Shown: piece by piece, positions 41,611 through 51,547 of the stretch
How the letters are laid out: every line of letters starts with the position of its first letter
How positions within the stretch are numbered: position 1 is the stretch's first letter
Source of the DNA: Prorocentrum cordatum
Taxonomy: Eukaryota; Sar; Dinophyceae; Prorocentrales; Prorocentraceae
Length of the DNA: 64,000 bases
Assembly: GCA_963575745.1 (NCBI GenBank)
Contig: CAUYUJ010022504.1
Location: 460,159-524,158, forward strand
Direction: 5' to 3'
Program-made: the position numbers and the translations under genes
The notes under the pieces: model-generated
Told to the model about the DNA's origin: nothing
What the model saw: only the letters and a program-made list of their open reading frames with translations
Database searches by the model: none

Positions 41611-41827
41611 CCCGTGTTTCCTCTTCCGTTTTGTCACCCCACCCTGCGCGCATCTCTGCCCCGACTGCAGGCCGCGGAGGCGGGCGCGAGCCCGCCCAAC
41701 CGCCGTGGAACCTGCCGTCGGCGCGGGCTCGAGCCGAACATGCATGGAGGAGGATGATGAGGAGGAGGAGGGTGAAGGTGAGGAGGATGATGCGTTCCTG
41801 GGAGGTGTGCCTTCGCGTGCCAAACAA
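40469..41827 (-). CDS. Unrecognised protein with signal-anchor-like N-terminus and Gly/Trp-rich region
   Basis: 452 codons. The hydrophobic segment ERIILLTFTLLLLIILLHACSA within the first 35 residues looks like a signal peptide or anchor. Residues about 60-200 are Gly/Trp/Arg-rich low complexity (GGWGTSEDWGGRSGGYGGGG), partly seeded by 12-mer copies. The C-terminal about 230 residues look globular: FRLDFFENFRADWSGNYKQHNAALKFFRDEFEDREN, VKVPWSWLEMVAQMDGP, QWDFVLIRDDGSGIRVHPSWSS and FKFWRMLHAHANPGRFD. I recognise no family. First ORF of the minus-strand array, upstream of the gene split by element A. Confidence 0.5.
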   Translation of the reverse strand: MFGTRRHTSQERIILLTFTLLLLIILLHACSARARADGRFHGGWAGSRPPPRPAVGAEMRAGWGDKTEEETRAAVADSSQSSGGGWGTSEDWGGRSGGYGGGGDRSGGWGGGASLGGWGGKAHEGGGGSDRSRGWEGGGWERGGGWGGNRWEGSGTEGARWWGDEGGCRNAWERGRSSAWGGSPAAEPAAATAAGEGGRPLLPPEREGQGAVALSQTVGQEPGPIFRLDFFENFRADWSGNYKQHNAALKFFRDEFEDRENLVGSRAPVFGGTAVAEEISKILKYRARGEAQDNRDWDWDHTVKVPWSWLEMVAQMDGPTMLRVVCGPDNDRSRGLVRCERSPCPNSLDNMRHAKGVDRGQAQTISLPQWDFVLIRDDGSGIRVHPSWSSPKFNTYEVEPHWHPVRGPTAGLGKSDGHGTFKFWRMLHAHANPGRFDANKGSHLQPRWSAQP

Positions 41828-41914
41828 GAGCCCTGAGAAATCCTGAGGCTCCTTCGAGAGCCAAGGACGCGGATGACAAGAAAGTCGAGAAGATTGGGGA
41901 CCGATTGAGGATTA

Positions 41915-42365
41915 AGAGGCGTGCGAAGGAGGACGAAAGGGATGATGGCGACGAAGAGGGGGATCAGTGAATGGGGAGGAGTGGACAGGAATTATAGAGG
42001 AGTGATAGCAGAGGAGGAAGAGGGGGAAGGGGGAGGAGGAGGCGGAGGAGGAGGAGGAGGAGGAGGGAAAGGAAAAGGGGGAGGAGGAGGAGGAAGAAGG
42101 GGGGGAGGAGGAGGAGGAGGACGAGGAGGAGGAGAAGGAGGAGAGGGGGAAGGGGGAGGGGGATAATTAGGAGGACGAGGACGGAGAAATATGACAAATG
42201 AGGAGGAGGAGGCGGAGGAGAAGCAGGAAGAGGAGGAGAGGGGGGAGGAAGAGCGCGCATGAGACGGAGAGAACGAGGTAGAGAGGGAACGGGGGAGGAG
42301 GGAGGACAAGGAAGAGGATACAGCGACGAGAAGAGGAGAAGGAGCAGGCGAAGGCTCCTGCTGAT
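41915..42365. repeat. Purine-rich (GGA)n tract
   Basis: About 450 bp of GGA/GGAGGAAGA sequence on the plus strand, capable of triplex or G-quadruplex structure. All ORFs here are compositional. Confidence 0.9.
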
Positions 42366-42435
42366 CGCATTTCCGCATCGTTCAAAGCAGTGCAGGGGCA
42401 CTGCTTTGAACGACTGGCGTTGTTCAAAGCAGTTC
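42365..42435. repeat. TTCAAAGCAGTGC inverted and direct repeats
   Basis: GTTCAAAGCAGTGC and its complement GCACTGCTTTGAAC form a perfect 14-bp inverted repeat with a 4-nt spacer (42379-42410). A further direct copy, GTTCAAAGCAGTTCC, begins at 42421. Confidence 0.85.
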
Positions 42436-42479
42436 CCCGGCACTGTGGTCGTCGACGCCATTATAAAGGCTTTCGGATT

Positions 42480-43290
42480 ATGGGGCCCACACTTCATGTT
42501 GGCAATCCGAGCGGGTCATCCGAAACGTGTAACTGTCGTCATTTTTGGGCTCTTGAGGCCTGAATATGGAGGAAGTATCAGGCGGGGGCCTCGTCTGCGA
42601 GTGAATTGCGAGGAAGTCTCCGGCGGGGGCCCCTTCCCTTTGGGGCCCGCAGAACATGTTACGAATCCGAGCGGGTCATCCTGAAACCTGTAACTGTCGT
42701 CACTTTTGGGCTCCTGAGGCTTGAGTATGAAAGAAGTATCGCGCGGGCGCCTCGTCTGTGAGTGAATTGTGAGGAAGTCTCCGGCGGGGGCCCCCTCCCT
42801 ATGGGGCCCGCAGATCATGTTACGAATCCGAGCAGGTCATCCGCAACGTTGTAACTGTCGTCACTTTTGCGCTCCTGAGGTTTGATTACGGAGGAAGTAT
42901 GAGGCGGGGGCCTCGTCTGTGAGTGAATTGCGAGAAAGTCTCAGGCGGGAGCCCCCTCCCTATGGGGCCCGCATATTATGTTACGCTTCCGAGCGGGTCA
43001 TCTTGAAATTTGTAACTGTCGTCATGTTTGCGCTCCTGAAGTTTGATTGCGGAGGAAGTATCAGGCGGGGGCCTCGTCTGTGAGTGAATTGCGAGGAAGT
43101 CTCCGGCGGGGGCCCCCTCCCTATGGGGCCCGCGCTTCATGTTCGAATCCGAGCGGGTCATCCACAACGTGCAACTGTCGTCGCTTTGGGCTCTTGAGAC
43201 CTGAATATGGAGGAAATCTCGAGCGGGAGCCTCGTCTGTGAGTGAATTGCGAGGAGGTCTCAGGCCGGAACCCCTTCCCTATGGGGCCCG
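42480..43290. repeat. About 160-bp tandem satellite, five copies
   Basis: AATCCGAGCGGGTCATCC recurs near 42504, 42663, 42823, 42985 and 43146 (spacing about 160). Each copy has TAACTGTCGTCAYTTTTGGG-like, GGAGGAAGTATC and GGCGGGGGCC blocks. One copy (43142-43151) has the perfect RNA-polymerase-III B-box core GTTCGAATCC; the others read GTTACGAATCC. Confidence 0.92.
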
Positions 43291-43299
43291 CTTCCCGAG

Positions 43300-44590
43300 G
43301 CGCTGGCCGAGGCGGCGACGGCGCTAAGAAAAATGGATTCGCTTGCCCCGACGAGGGGGGAAGGGGGGTGCACATGGAGAAAAGGCAGGGGGGCGAGGAG
43401 GGAAGGGGCATGGGGGAGGCCGACGACGAGGAGGAGGTGGCGCGAGAGGAGGGGTTTTTTTCCACCGCAGGCGCACACACCAATTCCATGTGTCAAGTCC
43501 GTTCCAAACATCTCAGCGAGCACTGGGCACCGCGCAACCAGTCATGCAAAAGAAGGGGGAGGAGCAGCAGCAGAGGCAGGGCAAAGAGAAGCGGCGGCGG
43601 GTACTCTGCTCCGAGTGCACAGGATCCCTGGCGGGCGCGCGCCCCCCCAGGGCACGCCGTCCAAAAGGGGATCGCACGCTCGAGCATCCGCCCCATGCCA
43701 CGCTCACTCCTCGGCTGACCGAGGGCCCAACCCACAGCGCAGCAGGCAGAAGCAAACAAAAAGGGGCGCGCCCCAAAACGAGAACCCAACGCGCAAACCG
43801 AGGGAATATCTGACAGCTGGCCTCCACAGTGCCGCGAACTCCGTCGGGGACCTGAGGGCGAGAGGGGGGCGCCCCCTCGCGCGGGGCGGCAGCCGGGGTG
43901 CCTCGAACTTCGTCGGGGACCTGGGGGCGACGGCAGGGCGCGGAGGAGGGGGGGGGCCTCCTCCGCGCCAGACGCAACGGGTGTCTGGATGCGCCACGGC
44001 TTGGCGTCGCGGGAAGGCCTGCCTACCCTGCCGACGCGACGATCGATCAACGGCCGAGCGAACCAGACCGCCCGCCCGGCCGAGAACCAGTAGCTCATGG
44101 ACAGCAAGAGAGGCGGGCAGGCAAAAGAGGCGGGGCGGCCGCGCCTAACCAACTGTCAGCATGCCTCGCCCAAAAGAACGCCCGAAGCTGCACCTCACCA
44201 TCTTCACCTGCAAGCGGAGAGGGCCACAAAAAGCACTGGCAAGCGCCCGCAACCCAGGCGACAACACGGGGCCCTGAATTAACCAAGAGACGAAACAGAG
44301 CGGAGGGAAGGCACAACAGAAAGTGAAACCTCGGAAAACTAGTCAGCCAACCCGAGAGACCCACCAGGGTCACATCAAACTCTGACAGCATCATGCATGG
44401 ACCTATACCTAGGGGGCCACAGGGAAAGGGGGGGAAAAATCAAAGGTGGGACACGGCCAACTCAGGAGAGGAGGGGCGCGGCAGGAGGAGCAGGGGGGGC
44501 AGGGGGAGGAGCGGCAGCAGCAGCATTCGACCTCAGCACACGAAGCGCCGCATTAAGCCTGGGGTGCCGACGGGGCAACTGCCGAAGCCT
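43300..44590. other. GC-rich stretch without a supportable gene
   Basis: Overlapping ORFs on both strands, none convincing. An imperfect 40-bp direct repeat containing GTCGGGGACCTG occurs near 43840 and 43908. May include the 3' non-coding end of the adjacent LINE. Confidence 0.45.
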
Positions 44591-44595
44591 GGCTT

Positions 44596-46063
44596 TCATA
44601 AGACAAATCCCCTTGGCTGGATCGAGCCAGTCCTGCGAGCAATATGCGCGGCCAGAAAGCAATCAATTAAGGCGCGCCCCACTAGGTCACGTGACCGCCC
44701 CCACTGCGGCCCCGGACAACAGAGAATGAGAAGCCAATCCTCACCCGTTAGAGCCGCGGCCCAAGACCTCAGAAGTCCACCACGGGGGAATATGTCAATC
44801 AACCCAGCCTTCAACTTGGGGCACACGCGATAATGCCTCAGATCGTCGTCGGCCGCATCCAGAGGACACACAAACGCACAGCCCACCACCGTGGAATGCA
44901 GACGACTAGAGGTACAGACTCCTCGGCAGAGCACTCTAAGGGCCCCCGTGACGAGGTGCATCGCGCTGTCCTTCTCAACTTTACGCATCCTCTGGGCAAA
45001 CACCTGAAAGTCAGCTACCGTAAAACGTTCGGGACCCACCCACTTGGACACCCTCTGAACCATAATGCGGAGGGGAACAGTGGGGTCACGGAGCCCTCTG
45101 AGCTTGCGCATCGCTTTCTTCTGAAGGGATTTCTTGGGGATGGGTTCAAGGGTCGGGATCGTGAAATTGCCTACTTCATTCACCGTAGTCCTGATCCAGG
45201 AGGAATTCCACCAGGGCCAGCTCAGGCGAGCAGGAATGAAGTTATCGTCATTCAGGGAAACCGCCAAAGACTCCATCTCATACTGGACAGCATCAATACT
45301 GGAGCAAGACATCAACACCCGAAACTTGATAGCCTTCGAAAAACATTTGATGTCAAAGCATTCTAAAGAGGCTCCCAGCGCTCGCATGCCCGTCAGCATC
45401 TCCCTCGAGAAGGCATGGCGGGGACCAGCAGTAATCGCCTGTAGGGCCTCATTATACGCTTTCCGAAGAGCCGTAGTCACTGGACAGAGTTGTAACTGGT
45501 ACGCCAAAATCGACATGCAGTGCGAGTGAAAAAAGGCGAATGGTCTGAGGAAGCCCCAGCCCAAGCCCACGAAGCCTCCGAACCGTCATCCAGAACTTGG
45601 GGATGGTGTTGCTCCATACTTTGTCCAAAACCCCAGGCCCGAGCCAGAATCCCAGGTATAAAACAGCGCGAACAAACCCGATGCGGTGCTACTCACTCCC
45701 CTTGGCTCGAAGGTGGGCAACTAATCTATCAGGATCAAGCGAGCCAAACACCAATACCTTACATTTGGGAATGTTCAACCCAAGTCCCACCGCATGTTCC
45801 AACTTACGAAGGAGCAAGAGCGTCGGTTGGAGGTCAGTCAGGAGGTTGGGAAGGCAGAAAGAGAGATCATCAGCATAGGCTCTAATCCGAGGGACATGGT
45901 CAGGGAGCTTGGCCCTCATCCAACGCAATACAGGGTCTAACGCATAAGCGAAGAAAAGCATCGAAGCAATATCACCTTGCCGCACCCCACGCTCCACCGA
46001 AAACTCAATACCAATAGTCCCAGGGAAGTTGATTACAGCCACACTGTCACGGTACAACTCGCG

Positions 46064-46100
<37 letters not shown>

Positions 46101-48180
46101 ACAAACTTCACCAGGAACACCCATGGTCTCCAAGACCGCCAGATCCAGGAGACGATCAGAGAGGGGAACGCAGCCTTAAAGCCCGTGAAGAGAATTCCCG
46201 AGCGATCCCCACCAGTAAGCATCTGACGAAGACCCCACCATTCAATCTCAACCACGTTGTCAAGGAGCCCACGTCGCGCGACCCCCCCTCGCTGGATCGG
46301 TCGATCACTGGTCGGAGCAGCCCGCTGGAGGCCGATGGAGAACGCGTCACTCAGGAGCTTCACATCGGTATTCGCTAGCGTGAGTGGGCGAGTCTTATCA
46401 GGCGACCGAACAAGGACCGCGGGGTTCTCGTCGTCTTTGAGGTCTTTGGGCAGAAAACACATCCTTCCTCGACGCATGCACGCCGAAACAGTACCCCCAG
46501 ACGCCTGATACATCTCCTCATAAACAGCGAATAAAACATCAGCGGCCCCCCCCCCCCCCCCCCCCCTCCAGCTTTCCAGCACCCATGCGGAATGCCATCC
46601 TCCCCAGGGGCAGAGTGATGCTTATATCGGGCTCGCTCAATAAAATCGTCAACATCCAACTTCCAATGCGAAGGGTCCAACTGGATCGGCTGGGCATGGG
46701 CGAGGATTTCAGGCCATAAAGTCCGATCAGGTTCCTTGGCAGCAAAAACCGCCTGCCAATGGTCCCGAAGGGCCTCAGCAGAGGCCGTCGGGGAAGGGCA
46801 CACCTGCCCTGAACTGTCCAGAATCCCAGAGGGCCCGCACCGCCGACGCATCTTAGACCAGGCCCGACGGAGGTGTTGCAAGCGGGCCATTGCCTTAGCC
46901 TTAGACTTCTCGTCATCCCCCCACCCGCCCATCGCCCGTTCCTCCGACTCATGCCGAGCATCCTTCAGAGACTGCACCAAAGCACCCAGGCCTGCTATAT
47001 CCAAGCATCTCTCACGGCCTGGATCAACGTACTGAAGCAACCGAAGATACGCACGGATCGCGCGCGCACACTGGTCGAACCTGCTCATGCGCCACCCACG
47101 GAAAGCCATCATAGCAAAGTGGAGCTTCTCACAATTCTCTTTCGGGGGCTTCATCCGAAGCCGAGCCTTGAACAGAGGGGCCATATGCCGGAAAATCTCC
47201 TTCACCCGAGCCAATTTCTCACGAGGGGTCAAATCCTGGTCGATTTCCATAATAGCGCTGGCACACAACTCATGGTAAACACAATGACGGGCAATCCACT
47301 CAGGAATCTGGGCGGGTAGCGCTGATGGCATTCTCAGAGCGACAGTGGCCGCAACAGGGATATGGCCGGACGAGGCGAAAGTCTTCACGGCATGTCCCAG
47401 GGTATTTACCGTCACCGCCAAACCATTCAAGACGGGGGCAGAGAGAAGTGTAGATGCGGTCCAGACGGGCAACCCCACGGACTTCCCCCTGGAACACGTC
47501 ACGCCGTGTCGGATCTGGCTGGGAAAGCTCAGCCCAAGACCCACACATAGACTGAAATGCATCAGTGTGTTCCCTATCCCCTGCTAGCCGCGTGCCGTCA
47601 GTACGAAACCGCCCCTCCTCCACCTCCATAAAGTTCCAATCCCCTGCAATCAAGCACATAGTGTGCGCAGCCAAAGGAAGGAACGCCTGAATCACACACA
47701 GGTACCTGCGATACATCGCAACAGGATCCGAAGTATTCGGCATGTGAACATTGACAATCACTAGGTCCCCACGGCGACCCTTCAGGTGCGAGGCGAGAAC
47801 ACGGCCAGCAATCAACGGGAACGGAGTGATCGATTCGAACTGCGAAGCCAGCTTACTCGATATAACAGTAACCACACCGCCCCCAGCTCTCGGATCGATC
47901 ATCGAATGGTGAACAATTGCACTGCGACAGCGGTCATCACGCTGGAACATCTCCACATCAGACACTGTGCCATGAGTCTCCTGTAAGCACACAGCGTCGA
48001 ACCTGCCAACAAGACCATACATCTGCTTATACCGCCGAGCTGCCAGTGGAGACGAAGTAGAGTACGAAGAGAAGAGAGCACGTGTATTCCAAGAGCACAA
48101 GGCAAGCGCAGCAGAGGGAGCGAGCACCCCATTCGCTCCAGAGGACGGGTCACCAGGGGTAAACGGTCCGCCTGAATTCA
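44596..48180 (-). pseudogene. LINE ORF2: endonuclease, reverse transcriptase, Cys/His knuckle (frameshifted)
   Basis: Start near 48180 (MNSGGPFTPG). Endonuclease: LCSWNTRAL, VCLQETHGT, VIVNVHMPN, LIAGDWNF and RLDRIYTS, then after a frame change at about 47410 SSGHIPVAATV (the catalytic His block). RT: HHSAPGEDGIPHGCWK, then a frame change in the C-run at 46546-46566. Next are RPLTLANTDVKLLS, VRQGDIASMLFFAYALDPV and the catalytic IRAYADDLSF (about 45880-45850). A Phe tract from the internal poly(A) replaces residues before YRELYRDS. Another break falls at about 45690-45570. The C-terminal part has CAFVCPLDAADDDLRHYRVC, a knuckle typical of LINE ORF2 tails. Three or more breaks make this copy inactive unless they are sequencing errors. 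Confidence 0.85.
46066..46099 (+). repeat. 34-nt poly(A) inside the LINE reverse transcriptase
   Basis: Plus-strand A run (U in the LINE sense RNA, encoding Phe) within RT coding sequence. Because it is internal and in the wrong orientation it is not the LINE tail. Confidence 0.95.
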
Positions 48181-48359
48181 TATTAAAACACTGGTTGGCT
48201 GGCTGAGCACTGTCCTGGCCAGTCGGCACACGGGTCCGATGGTTTCCCCCGACAGGCCCCGCATCCCAGGGAGGGCCCGAACCACCAGGGACCCGACAAA
48301 AATTGCCAGGCAGCGCACTATGGATGCCGAGGCAGGGTGCCCCTGGACAACCGTGGGCC

Positions 48360-49421
48360 TCACGCAAAGGGCCGGATCTGATCAAACAGGGTTGCAATGC
48401 AGCCCGCGCGCTCGCCTACTCCAAACGTTCCGAGGGCCTCAGGAATCAGAACAAGTTCAGGGCGACCGCACTCACGGACCGTGACCTTCGCAAGAATCAC
48501 TGGGTGAGTTGCCGCAATGAGACCGCATATCTGACCGTCGAGACCGTTGCTGCCCACATGGAAACCTTTCTCCCCCAGGACCTTCCCGATGTTCGCGCGA
48601 GTCTGTCCCAGGTAGTAGAACAATTTGCGGCTAGCGGGGGGCAAGTCACGACGCACGCAAAGCTCCCATCCCTGGTTATTAATCGGGTTCTGGTACACAG
48701 TCTTACCAATGGTCTGGCTCTTTCCGAAGAACGCCGTGCACGACAAAGTACTGTGGAAATCAAGAATCACCTTCCGCGTGAGGGAGTATGCTCGAACGAT
48801 CGGTTCTTCACCCGCTGGACTACACGCAGCAACAATAGAGGCCACCGCGTCCTTGAGAGACGCTTCCAGAAGGGGTCTCTCAAATCCTAGAACGATAAGA
48901 CGAGCAGCACTGGCTTGGTCTGGTCCCGACGCCCTCATCATCTTCCGACGCCCTCCATACCCATCACCTCCAACGAGCTCGAACTCCGAATCGGCACGAG
49001 TCGACGAACCAGCTGAGAGCTTCTGCTGTAACCCATGCATCTGAACATCGATCTTAGCCACTGCTGCAGCCAACTTCGCATCTGTGTCAACCGAGACCTG
49101 GTGGATCGCTGCATCCTGGGATTTCTTTATCTCTGCCCAACGAGCCTCCGAGCGACGATTCATCTCCGCGAACTCCTCCTGCATTCGATCGAAGTTGGTC
49201 CCCATCGCTGTCATCTGCTGGCGAAACAACTCAAACTCAGCTGTGTGCGAGGTAAACCCTTCTTTCGCGATCGCCGGCAACGCGCTGAACTGCATGGGCA
49301 CCTCCGACTGCACCTCGGGCACGGCGGGCGGCGCATTCCCTCCCACGGCCCCCGCAGGGGCAGGGGGGGGGGCAGTCCAGGCGAGCCACTCATGGAGCCT
49401 GCCACGCGAACCCTCAGCCAT
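48360..49421 (-). CDS. LINE ORF1-like protein with coiled coil
   Basis: ATG at 49421 (MAEGSRGRLHEWLAW). Pro/Ala-rich start, then a heptad-like helical stretch (FELFRQQMTAMGTNFDRMQEEFAEMNRRSEARWAEIKK ... AVAKIDVQMHGLQQKL), then an RRM-sized globular region (ARLIVLGFERPLLEASLKDAV; KVILDFHSTLSCTAFFGKSQ). Layout and position just upstream of an APE-RT ORF match LINE ORF1 proteins that coat the RNA. The frame is intact, unlike ORF2. It overlaps the start of the ORF2 reading by a few dozen bases. Confidence 0.7.
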   Translation of the reverse strand: MAEGSRGRLHEWLAWTAPPPAPAGAVGGNAPPAVPEVQSEVPMQFSALPAIAKEGFTSHTAEFELFRQQMTAMGTNFDRMQEEFAEMNRRSEARWAEIKKSQDAAIHQVSVDTDAKLAAAVAKIDVQMHGLQQKLSAGSSTRADSEFELVGGDGYGGRRKMMRASGPDQASAARLIVLGFERPLLEASLKDAVASIVAACSPAGEEPIVRAYSLTRKVILDFHSTLSCTAFFGKSQTIGKTVYQNPINNQGWELCVRRDLPPASRKLFYYLGQTRANIGKVLGEKGFHVGSNGLDGQICGLIAATHPVILAKVTVRECGRPELVLIPEALGTFGVGERAGCIATLFDQIRPFA

Positions 49422-49544
49422 GGCTGGAGGGCGAGAGACAGGGGCGGGCGGCCGACGGCCGAGGCGCGCGCGGCCCGAGGGAAAGGGAACAGGAAGAAAC
49501 GAGGAGCGGATCGGGGGGGGCCAGGCCGCGCGGGTCGCGCAGAC

Positions 49545-49990
49545 CACCCTGAGCCGATGCGGCTCGAGGTGGCGCGAGAGGAGGAGGAGGAGGGGGAGGA
49601 GGAGGAGGAGAATGAGGAGAAAGAGGAGGATGAAGAGAAATAGAAGGGGGAAGAGAGGGCAGTGCAGGGGGCGAGAGGAGAGGGTGTCCGCCAGGGGGAG
49701 GAGGAAAGGGCAAAAGGTAAGCTAAACAGATTCTCATGCGGGGCCCTACCGTCGGAGTATTTTTTGGGGGGGAGGGCAGCGCTCCAGGCACCTCAGCGCC
49801 TACCCCAGTCCCAGGAGGGGGAGTGCCAGAGAGAGCCCGTAGCAGCTCAATCTGCCTCGAAGCCTCCCCCGTCGCCTCTATGAGGCTTTCTAAGGCCGAG
49901 AGCTCAGCGCCAGTAGTGGCGCAAGAGGGCGGGGGCGCGGCAAAAGAGCTAACTGCGCGTGCGCGGGGGAAGAACAGGAGGAGAGACGGG
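49545..49990. other. Low-complexity stretch with GGA/GAG tract
   Basis: GAGGAGGAGGAGGGGG at about 49577-49640 and a G8 run near 49766. A copy of GATGCGGCTCGAGG at 49557. No gene supported. Confidence 0.5.
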
Positions 49991-49998
49991 CACGCTTA

Positions 49999-50372
49999 CT
50001 CACATGAACATGTTCAACATAGAAATCCGATGTTTGAGAGTGTCCAAGAGGAATATGCCAAATCTGCAGCCACCATCCGATACCAACTCCCGACTCGTCA
50101 ACTCCGACGTCGAACTTACCGCGGAGGCCAATCGCCTGCATAGTATGATGAAGGTGTGAGGGGAAATCTGCATACACATCATTCCCAAGAACATTCATAC
50201 AAGTAACTCGTGCAAGAGGAACCTGATTTCCTTCCACGTCCACAGTGAAGGTCGGGATGTCACCAGCGAAACCGATAACGAGGACCGCCAAATAATCAAT
50301 ATTCCATTCAAAGCCCCACAATCGTAGAACTGAAGTAAGTGTTGTCAATTGCTTCTGGAAAAAACACGGTTT
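49999..50372 (-). CDS. Putative internal exon of an unrecognised multi-exon gene
   Basis: Minus-strand frame KPCFFQKQLTTLTSVLRLWGFEWNIDYLAVLVIGFAGDIPTFTVDVEG... to FYVEHVH ends exactly at a consensus 5' splice site, GTGAGTAAG (49998-49990). The segment reads like folded protein: LARVTCMNVLGNDVYADFPSHLHHTM and VGIGWWLQIWHIPLG. The stretch at 51000-50640 (MRPLALHLLALVRFLLLFTLGLVFDIL, then FEVPTRGWDRFFAELEDSYWEDFF) may belong to the same transcript. Family unknown. Confidence 0.4.
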
Positions 50373-50639
50373 AAGTCCCGCGGTAACCTCGGAACAAGTG
50401 CGGCCTGGGCAGAAACCGAATGAAAAAAAGCAACCTGGGCCCGCGCACGGGCCAAATAAGGTTCCAAGCCAGACAATGCATGCCTCTCCTTCTCCTCCTC
50501 ATCCTTCTTCATTGTCTTCGGATCCTGACCTTCTTCACCCGTCTTCGACAAAAGAGTCTAGTGAATCGTCCACTTCGCAACTTACAGGCGCACCGGGAGC
50601 GCCGCGTAAAAGAACGGCATGGATGTGCGCGGCGGAATG

Positions 50640-51440
50640 AACAACACTGACAGCGAAAGAAGTCTTCCCAATAAGAATCCTCCAGCTCTGCGAAGAAGCG
50701 GTCCCAGCCACGAGTCGGCACTTCGAAGTGTGTCGCGGCGTCAATCACGCGCGCAGTGGACAAAATGTCAAAGACCAAACCCAACGTGAACAATAACAAA
50801 AATCGAACAAGCGCAAGCAGGTGCAAAGCCAGCGGCCTCATGCAGTGTCCAACCCACTTCTGACGCAACAGAGCTGACCTGCCAGCACCTTGGACAGCAA
50901 GCCGTAGATGAGGAAGTCCACGAAGATATGGCACGGCCCCCCGTGCGCGCGAGCGGCCGCCCCGCGGCCCTACCGCGCGATGCGGCTCGAGGAGCCCCCG
51001 ACGGTAACCAAGGAATACCTTGGTTTTTGAGTTTGAGTTTGAGTCAGGGCGCGGACAGCTGTGACAGCTGAGCCCTAAGACTCCCAAACGGAGCACAGGG
51101 TAGCTAGAGAAGGCATCTCTTATCATCACACTGCCGAGCCCCTGAGGCATAGGCATCGGAATAGGATGCAGGAACAAGGGAAAGGATGCAGCACGACATG
51201 TGAAATTGCAAAGGTGTAGGAACAGGTTAGAGATGAAAGAGGCTACCCAAAACGTGCACCACGGCCATGCAGAGCCGCTGCGCTGCAAACGTCACACAGA
51301 ACACGACAGAAGCAGAGGCATCAAGCGAGAAAGCTTCCTCCGCCACGAACAGCCACGCCCCGTGCACACACAAACCTAAAACACCATTCTGCAGCACATC
51401 CCTCCACAGAGCGACCTCCGTCGAAGAATCCACGGAGGCC
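50640..51440 (-). CDS. Possible hydrophobic-protein exons, unrecognised
   Basis: Two minus-strand patches. About 51433-51227 (MDSSTEVALWRDVLQNGVLGLCVHGAW...VVFCVTFAAQRLCMAVV) and about 50990-50640 (LHLLALVRFLLLFTLGLVFDILSTARVIDAATHFEVPTRGWDRFF) are protein-like with membrane-type segments. The sequence between them is not. Exon borders are not determined. The second patch is preceded by the recurring CTCGAGCCGCATCG sequence. Confidence 0.3.
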
Positions 51441-51547
51441 GTCTAGTTTTGTTTTGCTCGCATGTTCAATAAGGGAACTATGGAATACAACGTGACAATT
51501 TCTGGTTCTAGCCAACCATGTCAGCCCATGTGCAATCACTAAATCTA

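Larger units (their letters stand above)
44590..49421 (-). mobile_element. Degenerate APE-type non-LTR retrotransposon (LINE)
   Basis: ORF1 (49421-48360) is followed by APE endonuclease, RT and a C-terminal Cys/His knuckle in a series of frame-shifted segments. Homopolymers (21 C at 46546, 34 A at 46066) lie at or near the breaks. No target duplication or poly(A) tail could be identified. Clade not assigned; an L1/jockey-like architecture. Confidence 0.85.

Noticed and set aside
43142-43151. tRNA gene suggested by a B-box core GTTCGAATCC
   Set aside because: No cloverleaf or A box around it, and the other satellite copies have an extra base in the box.
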